The translations under genes were made by a program, and so were the position numbers. The notes below the pieces were generated by a model. It searched no databases and was not told the origin of the DNA. It saw nothing but the letters and a program-made list of their open reading frames with translations. Positions 1 through 6,991 of a stretch of DNA of 64,000 bases are shown piece by piece (within the stretch, counting starts at the first letter, position 1; each line of letters starts with the position of its first letter). The DNA comes from CALCHA01 sp035548175 (lineage in GTDB: Bacteria > Planctomycetota > Phycisphaerae > WQYP01), in NCBI GenBank assembly GCA_035548175.1, contig DASZTO010000034.1, positions 5,811 to 69,810 on the forward strand. The letters are read 5' to 3'.

Positions 1-1
1 C

Positions 2-1411
2 GCGGAATTCACGCCGCCGCCGTTGCCGCCGGAGGTGACGTTTCCGTCGAACAAGGTGGTGAAGGTGACGGATGAGGGGGCGGTGGCCGATGGGAAGACG
101 CTGTGCACGGATGCGATCGCGAAGGCGATCGATGAATGCGCGGCGGCGGGCGGGGGGATCGTGGAATTTCCGAAGGGGGATGAGGCCTATTTGACGGGGC
201 GGATCAAGTTGAAGAGCAACATCACGCTGCAGATCGATGAGGGGGCGGTGGTGAAGTTTGCGACGGGTTCGGCGGGTGAGCCATTGGAGAAGTTGTATCC
301 GCTGGAGAAGACGCGGTATGAGGCGGTGGATGTGATGAATTATTCTCCGCTGATTTATGCGTATCAGTGCGAGAACATTCGGATCACGGGGAAGGGGACG
401 CTGGACGGGCAGGGGCAGTGGTGGTGGGATTGGGCGCGGAATCCGTCGGGGGCCACGGGCGCGACAGGGCGGAACGCGGGTTCGCCCAATGGCGGCAGCT
501 CGGGGCAGGGAGTGGGCGGGACGGCGGAGGCGAAGCGGCTGATGGCGGAGTACACGCAGGACCGGGAGGGGAAGTATCCGCTGGAGGAGCGGGTGTTCGG
601 GGATAAGAACACGGGGTATCGGCCATGTTTTATTGAGCCGTATGAATGCAAGAATGTGGTGGTGGAGGATGTGACGATCAAGAACAGTCCGTTCTGGACG
701 GTTCATCCGTTGTATACAACGAACTTTACATTGCGGAACGCGAACGTGTCGGGAAGCGGGCCGAACACGGACGGGTGCGACCCGGATTCATGCAACACGG
801 TGTTGATCGAGGGGGTGACCTTCAAGACGGGGGACGATTGCATTGCGATCAAGAGCGGGCGGGATGGGGACGGGATTCGGCGGAATAAGCCATGCGAGAA
901 CCTGACGATTCGGAACTGCACGATGAACGGCGGGCACGGGGCGGTGACGCTGGGGTCGGAGACATCGGCGGGGATTCGGCACGTGCTGGCGGAGAATTGC
1001 GCTGTGGATGGTCCGGATGTGGCGATCCGGTTGAAGAGCGCTCGCGGGCGCGGGGGCGGGTTCGAGGATTTCATGGCGCGGAACATCACGGTGAAATCGG
1101 TGAAGAAGCAGGCGATTTTGATCACGCTGCGGTATGAGAAGCAGCTTCCGGCGACGGGGAAGAACGAGACGACGCCGGTGGCCGACAATCTGTGGATTGA
1201 AGACGTCACGTGCGAACATGCTCCCCAGGCGATCCTGATGGAAGGGCTGGAGGAATCGCCGATCGAGAATGTGACGCTGAAGAACGTGAACATCACGTGC
1301 GACAAGGGGGCGTCGGTGGATTATGTGAAGGGGCTGGTGCGGGAGAATGTGACGATCACGCCCAAGAGCGGGGAGGCGTGGAAGATCACGAATTCGACGG
1401 GGGTGGAGTAA
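2..1411 (+). CDS. Glycoside hydrolase family 28 (polygalacturonase-like), N-terminus cut off by window edge
   Basis: GH28 enzymes hydrolyse pectin-type (galacturonan) bonds on a right-handed beta-helix scaffold, normally outside the cytoplasm. The frame is open at base 2; the first start-like codon seen (TTG at 23) has no ribosome site, so the true start and any signal peptide lie to the left. Family motifs occur in the expected order: NTDG near residue 246 (counting from 23), GDDCIAIKSG near 270 with the catalytic Asp pair, NGGHGAVTLGSE near 304 and IRLKSARGRGG near 334. About 460 residues are visible, a normal length. The nearby xylanase operon fits plant cell-wall use. The exact substrate cannot be read from the sequence. 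Confidence 0.88.
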   Translation, partial: AEFTPPPLPPEVTFPSNKVVKVTDEGAVADGKTLCTDAIAKAIDECAAAGGGIVEFPKGDEAYLTGRIKLKSNITLQIDEGAVVKFATGSAGEPLEKLYPLEKTRYEAVDVMNYSPLIYAYQCENIRITGKGTLDGQGQWWWDWARNPSGATGATGRNAGSPNGGSSGQGVGGTAEAKRLMAEYTQDREGKYPLEERVFGDKNTGYRPCFIEPYECKNVVVEDVTIKNSPFWTVHPLYTTNFTLRNANVSGSGPNTDGCDPDSCNTVLIEGVTFKTGDDCIAIKSGRDGDGIRRNKPCENLTIRNCTMNGGHGAVTLGSETSAGIRHVLAENCAVDGPDVAIRLKSARGRGGGFEDFMARNITVKSVKKQAILITLRYEKQLPATGKNETTPVADNLWIEDVTCEHAPQAILMEGLEESPIENVTLKNVNITCDKGASVDYVKGLVRENVTITPKSGEAWKITNSTGVE

Positions 1412-1464
1412 AGGGGGGGGGGCGGGAGGAGGTGGGGACAATGCCGGCGGGGGATGTTTGCGCG

Positions 1465-1896
1465 CTAGAGCACCAGAAGGTTGAGGTTTTTGAATTGGGA
1501 GAAGGCGTGGTCGGTGGTGATGAGGCGGTGGCCGCCGGCGAGGGCAAAGGCGGCGAGGTAGGCGTCCATCCAGAGTTTGGGGGAAGCGGTGTTGCGGGCG
1601 GTGAAGGTCTTCCAATGGGATTCGAGATTGCGGGGTTCGGAGGCGAAGGAGATGCGGGGATCGGCGAGGAAGGAGTCAAAGAGTTGCCAGGCGCCGGCGT
1701 TGGAGTAGGGGAGCACGCCATAGGGCCGCATGATAGCTTCAGTGGTGAGAAGTCGCAGGAAGGACTGCTGAACTGCACGACAGAAAAGGATAGAGGCATG
1801 TGCGTGGGGCAGGGCAAACCAAGCAGTCGTTTGCGCGTGGAAGGGATGGGCTTGAATCGCGATGGCAATCCATACGCTCGTGTCAGGAAGATCCAC
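1465..1896 (-). CDS. PIN-domain VapC-type toxin (putative ribonuclease)
   Basis: PIN-domain toxins are metal-dependent RNases held inactive by a cognate antitoxin. This 143-residue protein starts MDLPDTSVW, with the first acidic residue at D5, and keeps the pattern of one VapC subfamily: a QQSFLRLLT segment, DPRISFASEP, LWMDAYLAAFA and a final ITTDHAFSQF. The acidic residues D5, the Asp in LWMDAY and the Asp in ITTDH would form the metal site. Its start overlaps the end of the upstream antitoxin by 14 bases, which implies translational coupling. It looks intact. Target RNA unknown. Confidence 0.85.
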   Translation of the reverse strand: MDLPDTSVWIAIAIQAHPFHAQTTAWFALPHAHASILFCRAVQQSFLRLLTTEAIMRPYGVLPYSNAGAWQLFDSFLADPRISFASEPRNLESHWKTFTARNTASPKLWMDAYLAAFALAGGHRLITTDHAFSQFKNLNLLVL

Positions 1897-2170
1897 GTGC
1901 CCACTCGACCTCTTGTTGCAGAAGCACTTCGGCGATTCGTTCTGGCGTCGCGTCCAATCCGGGCGGGGCAGGGCGGCTAACGATCACGGGCAGGCCGGTT
2001 TTTTTATCCTTGATGACGCGGGGAGGGCGCAGGGTCTGACGAGAGGTTGTGGAGCGAAGGCCCTGGCGGAGAAGATCGGCGGCGAGGTCTTTAAGTTTTT
2101 TGCCTTCGTGGATGGCGCGCAGTTTAAGCTCTTTGACCAGTTCGGAGGGTAAATCGATCGTGGTTTTCAT
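1883..2170 (-). CDS. VapB-like antitoxin of the PIN toxin
   Basis: A 95-residue protein beginning MKTTIDLPSELVKELKLRA, the usual opening of ribbon-helix-helix antitoxins: a short beta strand followed by two helices that bind operator DNA as a dimer. The C-terminal part (RPPRVIKDKKTGLPVIV and beyond) is the likely toxin-binding tail. It is the first gene of a two-gene unit with the PIN toxin, overlapping it by 14 bases. A 6+6 base inverted repeat (2175-2190) sits 4 bases upstream of its start codon and is a candidate operator for self-repression. Confidence 0.82.
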   Translation of the reverse strand: MKTTIDLPSELVKELKLRAIHEGKKLKDLAADLLRQGLRSTTSRQTLRPPRVIKDKKTGLPVIVSRPAPPGLDATPERIAEVLLQQEVEWARGSS

Positions 2171-2174
2171 ATGG

Positions 2175-2190
2175 CAAGCTTAACAGCTTG
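2175..2190. promoter_or_regulatory. Inverted repeat at the vapB-like start (candidate operator)
   Basis: CAAGCT-TAAC-AGCTTG is a perfect 6-base inverted repeat with a 4-base spacer, directly next to the antitoxin start codon at 2170. Ribbon-helix-helix antitoxins usually repress their own promoters through short palindromes at such a place. The assignment rests on position and symmetry only. Confidence 0.4.
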
Positions 2191-2255
2191 CTGGTTTACT
2201 GGCAACTTCGGATTCAAGAATTTTGCCGCATTGTCCGGGAAATATGCGGGTTGAT

Positions 2256-2280
2256 ATTTTGCAGACGGTGTCTGCAAAAT
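2256..2280. terminator. Perfect 11-bp inverted repeat downstream of comM
   Basis: ATTTTGCAGAC-GGT-GTCTGCAAAAT gives a perfect 11-base-pair stem with a 3-base loop in the spacer between comM (minus strand, ends 2320) and the antitoxin gene. It lies where a terminator of comM transcription would sit. There is no long T-run after the stem on either strand, but the outer stem ends are A/T-only, as in terminators that overlap their own tract. A protein-binding palindrome is the alternative. Confidence 0.45.
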
Positions 2281-2319
2281 GAGGGCAGGTGAATGGATCG
2301 GCGAAGATGCTGGTGTTCA

Positions 2320-3873
2320 TCACCATCTCCGGTCTAAGAGGCGGTATTGGATGGCTTCGCTGATGTGTGCGGGAGAGATTTTTTCGGAGGATTCGAGGTC
2401 GGCGATGGTGCGGGCGACTTTGCGGACCTTGTCGAAGGCGCGGGCGGAGAGGCCGAGTTCTTCCATGGCTTGTTTCATGAGGAGCTGGGAGGGCTGGTCG
2501 AGGACGCAGAAGCGGTCGATCTGGGGTTTGGACATGGTGGCGTTGGAGGTGGTGGTGTTGCCGAAGCGTTCGCGCTGGAGGGCGAGGGCGGCGGAGACTT
2601 GTTTGCGCATGGTGGCGGAGTCGGTGCCTTTGCGGGCGCTGGTGAGGTCGCGGTAGGTGACGGCGGGGACTTCGAGGTGGATGTCGATGCGGTCGAAGAG
2701 GGGGCCGGAGATTTTGGAGATGTAGCGGTCGATGGCGGCGAGCTCGGTGGCGGAGGCGGTTTTGGGGTCGAGGGTTCCGGAGCCGCGGTGGGAGGGATTC
2801 ATGGCGGCGACGAGCATGAATTTGGCGGGGAAGGTGAGGGAGGAGTGGGAGCGGGCGATGGTGACGGCGCCGGATTCGAGGGGCTGGCGGAGGACTTCGA
2901 GGACGTTGCGGGGGAATTCGGGGAGCTCGTCGAGGAAGAGGATGCCGTTGTGGGCGAGGGAGACTTCGCCGGGGCGCGGGATGGAGCCGCCGCCGATGAT
3001 GGAGGGGGAAGAGGCGGTGTGATGCGGCGCGCGGACGGGGCGGGTGCGGAGGAGCGGCTGGTCCTTGGGGAGCAATCCGACGGCGGAATAGATGCGGGAG
3101 GTTTCGAGGGCTTCGGCGCGGGTGAGCGGGGGGAGGATGGAGGGGAGGCGTTCGCAGAGCATGGTTTTGCCGGCGCCGGGGGGGCCGAGGAGCAGAATAT
3201 TGTGGCGCGCGCTGGCGGCGATGGTGAGGGCGCGTTTGGCGAGTTCCTGGCCGCGGACTTCGACGAAATCCTTATGGTCGGCGGCGGTGAGGGCGTCGAT
3301 GGAGTTTTCCTCGGGAGGCGTGGGTTCGAGGGCGAGCTGGCCGTTGAGAAAACCGACGACTTCGGCCAGCGCGCCGACGCTGTAGACTTCGATGTTGGGC
3401 ACGACGGCGGCCTGGGGGGCGTTGTCGGGCGGAACGATGACGCCGGCAATGCCTTTCTCGGCCAGGGACTGAGCGAGCATGGCGATGGGGAGCGCGCCTT
3501 TGACGGGGCGGATGCGGCCGTCGAGGGCGAGCTCGCCGGCGATGAGATAGCGCTTGGCGCGATCCATCGCCTGCGTCGAGAGGACGCGGTTGACGGCGAG
3601 GATGCCCAGGGCGATGGGGAGTTCGAGGGCGTTGCCTTCTTTTTTGAGATCGGCGGGGGCGAGATTGATGGTGAGGCGGCCGTCGGGGAAACCGTAGCCG
3701 GAGTTGAAGAGTGCGGAGCGGATGCGGTCGGCGGATTCTTTGACGGCGGTATCGGGGAGTCCGACGATGGTGGGTTTGGGGAGGGCTTCGGCGCGTTCGG
3801 CGAGATCGACTTCGACTTCGCAGGGGAGGGCGTCGATGCCATGAAGGACGGCGGCGTGGAGGCGGGCGAGCAT
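2320..3873 (-). CDS. comM: YifB/ComM family Mg-chelatase-like AAA+ ATPase
   Basis: ComM-type helicases promote branch migration when incoming DNA integrates during natural transformation; many bacteria carry the family without proven competence. The 517-residue protein has the N-terminal ChlI-like domain (VGLPDTAVKESADRIRSAL near 38-55), Walker A GPPGAGKT at 230-237, Walker B LFLDEL at 312-317, and a C-terminal Mg-chelatase subunit domain with LSARAFDKVRKVARTIADLE. Length is standard. After Walker B, family members usually read NPCPCG with further cysteines; here residues 359-366 read NPSHRGSG, so the cysteine cluster is gone. The start codon begins MLARLHAAVLHGIDA, the expected N-terminus. 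Confidence 0.93.
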   Translation of the reverse strand: MLARLHAAVLHGIDALPCEVEVDLAERAEALPKPTIVGLPDTAVKESADRIRSALFNSGYGFPDGRLTINLAPADLKKEGNALELPIALGILAVNRVLSTQAMDRAKRYLIAGELALDGRIRPVKGALPIAMLAQSLAEKGIAGVIVPPDNAPQAAVVPNIEVYSVGALAEVVGFLNGQLALEPTPPEENSIDALTAADHKDFVEVRGQELAKRALTIAASARHNILLLGPPGAGKTMLCERLPSILPPLTRAEALETSRIYSAVGLLPKDQPLLRTRPVRAPHHTASSPSIIGGGSIPRPGEVSLAHNGILFLDELPEFPRNVLEVLRQPLESGAVTIARSHSSLTFPAKFMLVAAMNPSHRGSGTLDPKTASATELAAIDRYISKISGPLFDRIDIHLEVPAVTYRDLTSARKGTDSATMRKQVSAALALQRERFGNTTTSNATMSKPQIDRFCVLDQPSQLLMKQAMEELGLSARAFDKVRKVARTIADLESSEKISPAHISEAIQYRLLDRRW

Positions 3874-4345
3874 TCACTTCTCCGGCGGAAACACGAAGAG
3901 ACGAAGGGACGAAGGACCACGAAGGGGCTGGGGGGATTATGCACGAAAATGGGGCGGGAGATGAGGGGAAAGTTTGGGGGCGATAAAAATGGTAGATGGG
4001 CGAGGAAACACAGGGCGGCAGGGCGCAACCGAATTAACCACGGGGTACACGGAGGGCACGGAGGATGGCGACGGCCCCCCCCACCGACGACGACGACGTA
4101 AATGGCCACGAAAGGCACGAAAAGCACGAAAGATGATGACGGAATTGTCCACGAATGCACACGAATTTACACCAATGGACTGGTGGGATTGAATGACATG
4201 GGAAGTGGCCGCCGATGGACGCGGATGGACGCCGATGAATTGGATTGGGGTGGGGAAATCTTGTCGGCAAAGGAGGACGTTTCGAGATGTGAGCAGTGTT
4301 TGTAAGATAGTGGTTGGCGGGATTGGGGTGGGAGAGGAGGTGGGT
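3874..4345. other. Gene-free spacer holding word repeats and full-length dispersed repeat copy 1
   Basis: No convincing gene lies between comM and the next gene. Bases 3888-3940 carry a run of CACGAAGAGACGAAGGGACG-type words on the plus strand, then 4035-4289 is the full-length dispersed repeat described separately. Promoters for comM (leftward) and for the gene at 4346 (rightward) must lie here, but no clear -35/-10 pair was seen. Confidence 0.6.
4035..4289 (+). repeat. Dispersed modular repeat, full-length copy 1
   Basis: About 255 bases in ordered blocks: (A) AACCACGGGGTACACGGAGG; (B) a C-run followed by GACGACGACG; (C) TAAATGGCCACGAAAGGCAC with further CACGAAA words; (D) GGAATTGTCCACGAATGCAC then ACGAATTTACAC; (E) TGGTGGGATTGAATG; (F) GTGGCCGCCGATGGACGCGG then ATGGACGCCGATGAATTGG; (G) TTGTCGGCAAAGGAGGACGT then TTCGAGAT. 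The same blocks in the same order occur in reverse complement at 55337-55586, and subsets at other sites. It encodes no credible protein. Confidence 0.85.
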
Positions 4346-4912
4346 ATGCGGCGGGTGGTGGCTGTGGGTGCGGCGGTGGTTGGGGTGGCGGCGGCGGCGG
4401 GGGGAGCGGTGTTGCATTGGTGGCCGCGGGATCGGGTGTTTCCGGGTAGGGCGCGGTGGGTGTTGGAGCGGCCGGAAGTGGTGGAGATTTATACGCTGGA
4501 TCCAGCGCCGGCTGCATATTCGCCGCCGTGGCCACATGGGGGGAAGTTTGGTGAATGGGATTATTTTGGCAAGGCGGGGATTGGGAATGAAGCGCGGCAG
4601 CGGGGGGTGATTGCGGCGGTTGAGGATGACATTGATATGGATCAAGAGGGGGCTTGGACAAAGTGCTTTGAGCCGCGGCATGCGTTGCGGGTGCAGCGGG
4701 GCGGTTATGTGGTGACCATCGAAATTTGTTATTCGTGCCACATGGTGCGCATCACGGAGGGGAAGGATTATCGATGGCACCGGATCAAGGGGACGTCGCA
4801 CGCGGTGCTGGATGCGGCGCTGGTGGCGGAGGGGTTGCGCCCGGTGCCGGAGCGGGATCCGGCGGAGGGGGCGGTGGGATCGAGCGCTTCGGAGGCGGTG
4901 GGAACGCGATAA
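4346..4912 (+). CDS. Hypothetical protein with N-terminal membrane anchor
   Basis: A 188-residue protein of unrecognised family. The start was placed at ATG 4346 because GGAGAGGAGG ends 5 bases before it and a hydrophobic anchor follows at once (VVAVGAAVVGVAAAAGGAVL, residues 4-23); the frame extends further left only into the dispersed repeat. The body is soluble-looking, Trp- and Arg-rich, with a CYSCHMVRI segment whose closely spaced Cys-Cys-His could bind metal or form a disulfide. The C-terminus is low-complexity. The gene ends 25 bases before the transporter gene and could be cotranscribed with it. Confidence 0.6.
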   Translation: MRRVVAVGAAVVGVAAAAGGAVLHWWPRDRVFPGRARWVLERPEVVEIYTLDPAPAAYSPPWPHGGKFGEWDYFGKAGIGNEARQRGVIAAVEDDIDMDQEGAWTKCFEPRHALRVQRGGYVVTIEICYSCHMVRITEGKDYRWHRIKGTSHAVLDAALVAEGLRPVPERDPAEGAVGSSASEAVGTR

Positions 4913-4937
4913 GGCAGGCAGTGGCGGCGGTGGTATC

Positions 4938-6371
4938 ATGCGGGGCATGGCTGGCATGATGGATGCGGCGGACGAGCGGGTGGTGGGGCGGGTGATGCGG
5001 CGGTTGATACCGTTTTGCATTGCGTGTTATTTGCTGAATTATCTGGATCGGGTGAACATATCGATTGCGAAGTTGAACATGCAGGCGCCGGTGGCGGCGG
5101 GGGGCGTGCCGGGGTTTACGGAGGCGGTGTTTGGGAATGGGGCGGCGATATTTTTCCTGGGGTATTTTCTCTTTGAGGTGCCATCGAATCTGATTCAGGA
5201 GAAGGTGGGGGCGCGGCGGTGGATCGCGCGGATCATGATCACGTGGGGGCTGGTGTCGATGGGATTCGTGCTGGTGCGGGGGGAGTGGTCGTTTTACGGG
5301 TTGCGGTTTTTGCTGGGGCTGGCGGAGGCGGGATTTTTTCCGGGGATGATTCTGTATTTGTCGCACTGGGTGCCGCGGAGATACCGGGCGCGGGCGGCGG
5401 CGGCGTTTTTGACTTCGACGGCGATCGCGGGGGTGATCGGCAATCCGCTGGGGGGATTCATTCTTTATGCGGCGGACAAGCATCCGTTGTGGCTGCACAG
5501 TTGGCAGTGGCTGTTCATCGTGGAGGGGGTGCCGGCGGTGGTGATGGGGCTGGTGACGCTGCTGTTTCTGAACGATCGGCCGTCGCAGGCGCAGTGGCTG
5601 TCGGCGGAGGAGCGCGGGCGGCTGGAGGCGGTTCTGGCGCGCGACCAGGAGGATCATCCGGGCAGCGAGCTTTCGCAGCTTGAGGATGCGTTTCGCACGG
5701 GGAGCACGTGGTTCCTGGCGATTTTGTATGCCGTGATGATCTTCGGTTTCTACACGGCGAACTATTACACGCCGACGATCGTGAAGCAGATGCTGACGGC
5801 GGCGGGGACGATCGACAAGGCGACGCCGCAGCATGTGGTGTACTTGGTGGTGGGGCTGCTGGCGGCGATACCGTTCGGGGTGGCGACGGTGGGGATGGTG
5901 CTGATCGGGCGGAGCTCGGATCGGCATGGCGAGCGGCGGTGGCACCTGGTGTTTGCGTGCGTGCTGCAGGCGGTGGGGATGCTGGTGGCGGCGGTGGGGT
6001 GCAGGGGATCGGGAGCGTGGGCGACGTGGGTGACGATCGGGGGGCTGGCGGTGGGGGCGATCGGGGCGTTCGGGATGTTCGGGCCGTTCTGGGCGTTGCC
6101 GACGGAATTGCTGACGGGGACGGCGGTGGCGGCGAGCGTGGCGGTGATCAACTCGATCGGGAATTTGTTTGGCGGATTCATGGGGAACAAGGCGTATGCG
6201 ATCTGGGGGATGCAGCCGGTGCTGCTGATGGCGACGGGGTTGGCGGTAGTGGGAGCGGTGATGGCGGCGGTGGGCGTGGGGCGGAGGGCGCGGAGTTCGC
6301 AGGGGGTGTTGGCGCTGTCGGTGATGGAGGCGGTGCCGGAGACGGTGCGCGGGGCGGGGGAGGAGCCGTGA
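4938..6371 (+). CDS. MFS transporter, anion:cation symporter-like family
   Basis: A 477-residue 12-helix major facilitator superfamily permease. The stretch NYLDRVNISIAKLNM, then IFFLGYFLFEVPSNLI and GARRWIARIMITWGL, is typical of the ACS subfamily, whose members import hexuronates, tartrate, galactonate or aromatic acids by proton symport. Helix 4-5 signature RFLLGLAEAGFFPGMILYLS is present. Start ATG 4938 precedes the conserved N-terminus; ATG 4947 is an alternative and neither has a strong ribosome site. It leads a gene string with sigma factor, kinase, xylanase and alpha-glucuronidase, so uptake of glucuronic or galacturonic acid released by GH115/GH28 enzymes is a fair inference. Confidence 0.88.
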   Translation: MRGMAGMMDAADERVVGRVMRRLIPFCIACYLLNYLDRVNISIAKLNMQAPVAAGGVPGFTEAVFGNGAAIFFLGYFLFEVPSNLIQEKVGARRWIARIMITWGLVSMGFVLVRGEWSFYGLRFLLGLAEAGFFPGMILYLSHWVPRRYRARAAAAFLTSTAIAGVIGNPLGGFILYAADKHPLWLHSWQWLFIVEGVPAVVMGLVTLLFLNDRPSQAQWLSAEERGRLEAVLARDQEDHPGSELSQLEDAFRTGSTWFLAILYAVMIFGFYTANYYTPTIVKQMLTAAGTIDKATPQHVVYLVVGLLAAIPFGVATVGMVLIGRSSDRHGERRWHLVFACVLQAVGMLVAAVGCRGSGAWATWVTIGGLAVGAIGAFGMFGPFWALPTELLTGTAVAASVAVINSIGNLFGGFMGNKAYAIWGMQPVLLMATGLAVVGAVMAAVGVGRRARSSQGVLALSVMEAVPETVRGAGEEP

Positions 6372-6940
6372 GTGATTCGGCGGAAGATCGAGCGGATGAA
6401 TCCGGGGAGCGGGCGGGTGGGGAGGCGCCGGCGCTGGAGGCGTCGGAGGTGTTGCCGCTGGTGTATGACGAGTTGCGGAGTTTGGCGCGGCGGCGGATGG
6501 CGCAGGAGCGAGTGGGGCACACGATGGGGGCGACGGCGCTGGTGCACGAGGCATACATGCGGCTGGCCGGGCCGATGCGGTTTGCGAATCGCGGACATTT
6601 TTTCGCAGCGGCGGCGGAAGCGATGCGGCGGATTCTGATCGATCATGCACGGACGCGCGGGCGGACGAAGCGCGGGGGCGGGGCGAAGCGGATGCCGCTG
6701 AGCGTGCTGGATCTGGCGGCATGTCCGGAGCCGGGGGAAATTCTGGCGTTCGATGAGGCGATTTCGCGCCTGGAGAAGGAATCGCCGACGGCGGCGTCGG
6801 TGGTGCGGCTGCGGTTCTATGCGGGGCTGAGCATCGATGAGACGGCGGAGGCGCTGGATGTTTCGGCGCGGACGGTGGATCGCGAGTGGACGTATGCGCG
6901 GGCGTGGCTGTATCGGGCGTTGGAAAAGGAGCAGGGGTGA
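6368..6940 (+). CDS. ECF-like RNA polymerase sigma factor (planctomycete type, Sig-70_X6/TIGR02999-like)
   Basis: A 190-residue sigma-70 family regulator. Region 2 is recognisable in ATALVHEAYMRLAG and FFAAAAEAMRRILIDHARTRGR, and region 4 in LRFYAGLSIDETAEALDVSARTVDREW. This is the sigma group that planctomycetes, acidobacteria and some proteobacteria often place beside Ser/Thr kinases. Start GTG 6368 overlaps the TGA stop of the transporter (GTGA), so the two are translationally coupled. The Ser/Thr kinase gene follows after 51 bases. No anti-sigma gene is seen; control by the neighbouring kinase is the likely mode, by analogy with kinase-linked ECF groups. Confidence 0.92.
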   Translation: MSDSAEDRADESGERAGGEAPALEASEVLPLVYDELRSLARRRMAQERVGHTMGATALVHEAYMRLAGPMRFANRGHFFAAAAEAMRRILIDHARTRGRTKRGGGAKRMPLSVLDLAACPEPGEILAFDEAISRLEKESPTAASVVRLRFYAGLSIDETAEALDVSARTVDREWTYARAWLYRALEKEQG

Positions 6941-6991
6941 GGCGGGCGCAGGGGAACCGGGGCAGCGGTAAGTTGTTGCCGAGGAGATGGC

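Noticed and set aside
2347..4101. Open frame of 584 codons on the plus strand opposite comM
   Set aside because: It is antisense to a protein with clear motifs, very rich in Gly, Glu, Asp and Ala, and runs into repeat DNA. This is a by-product of high GC.
4035..4289. Insertion sequence
   Set aside because: No transposase frame, no terminal inverted repeats and no evident target duplication, so it is listed as a non-coding dispersed repeat.
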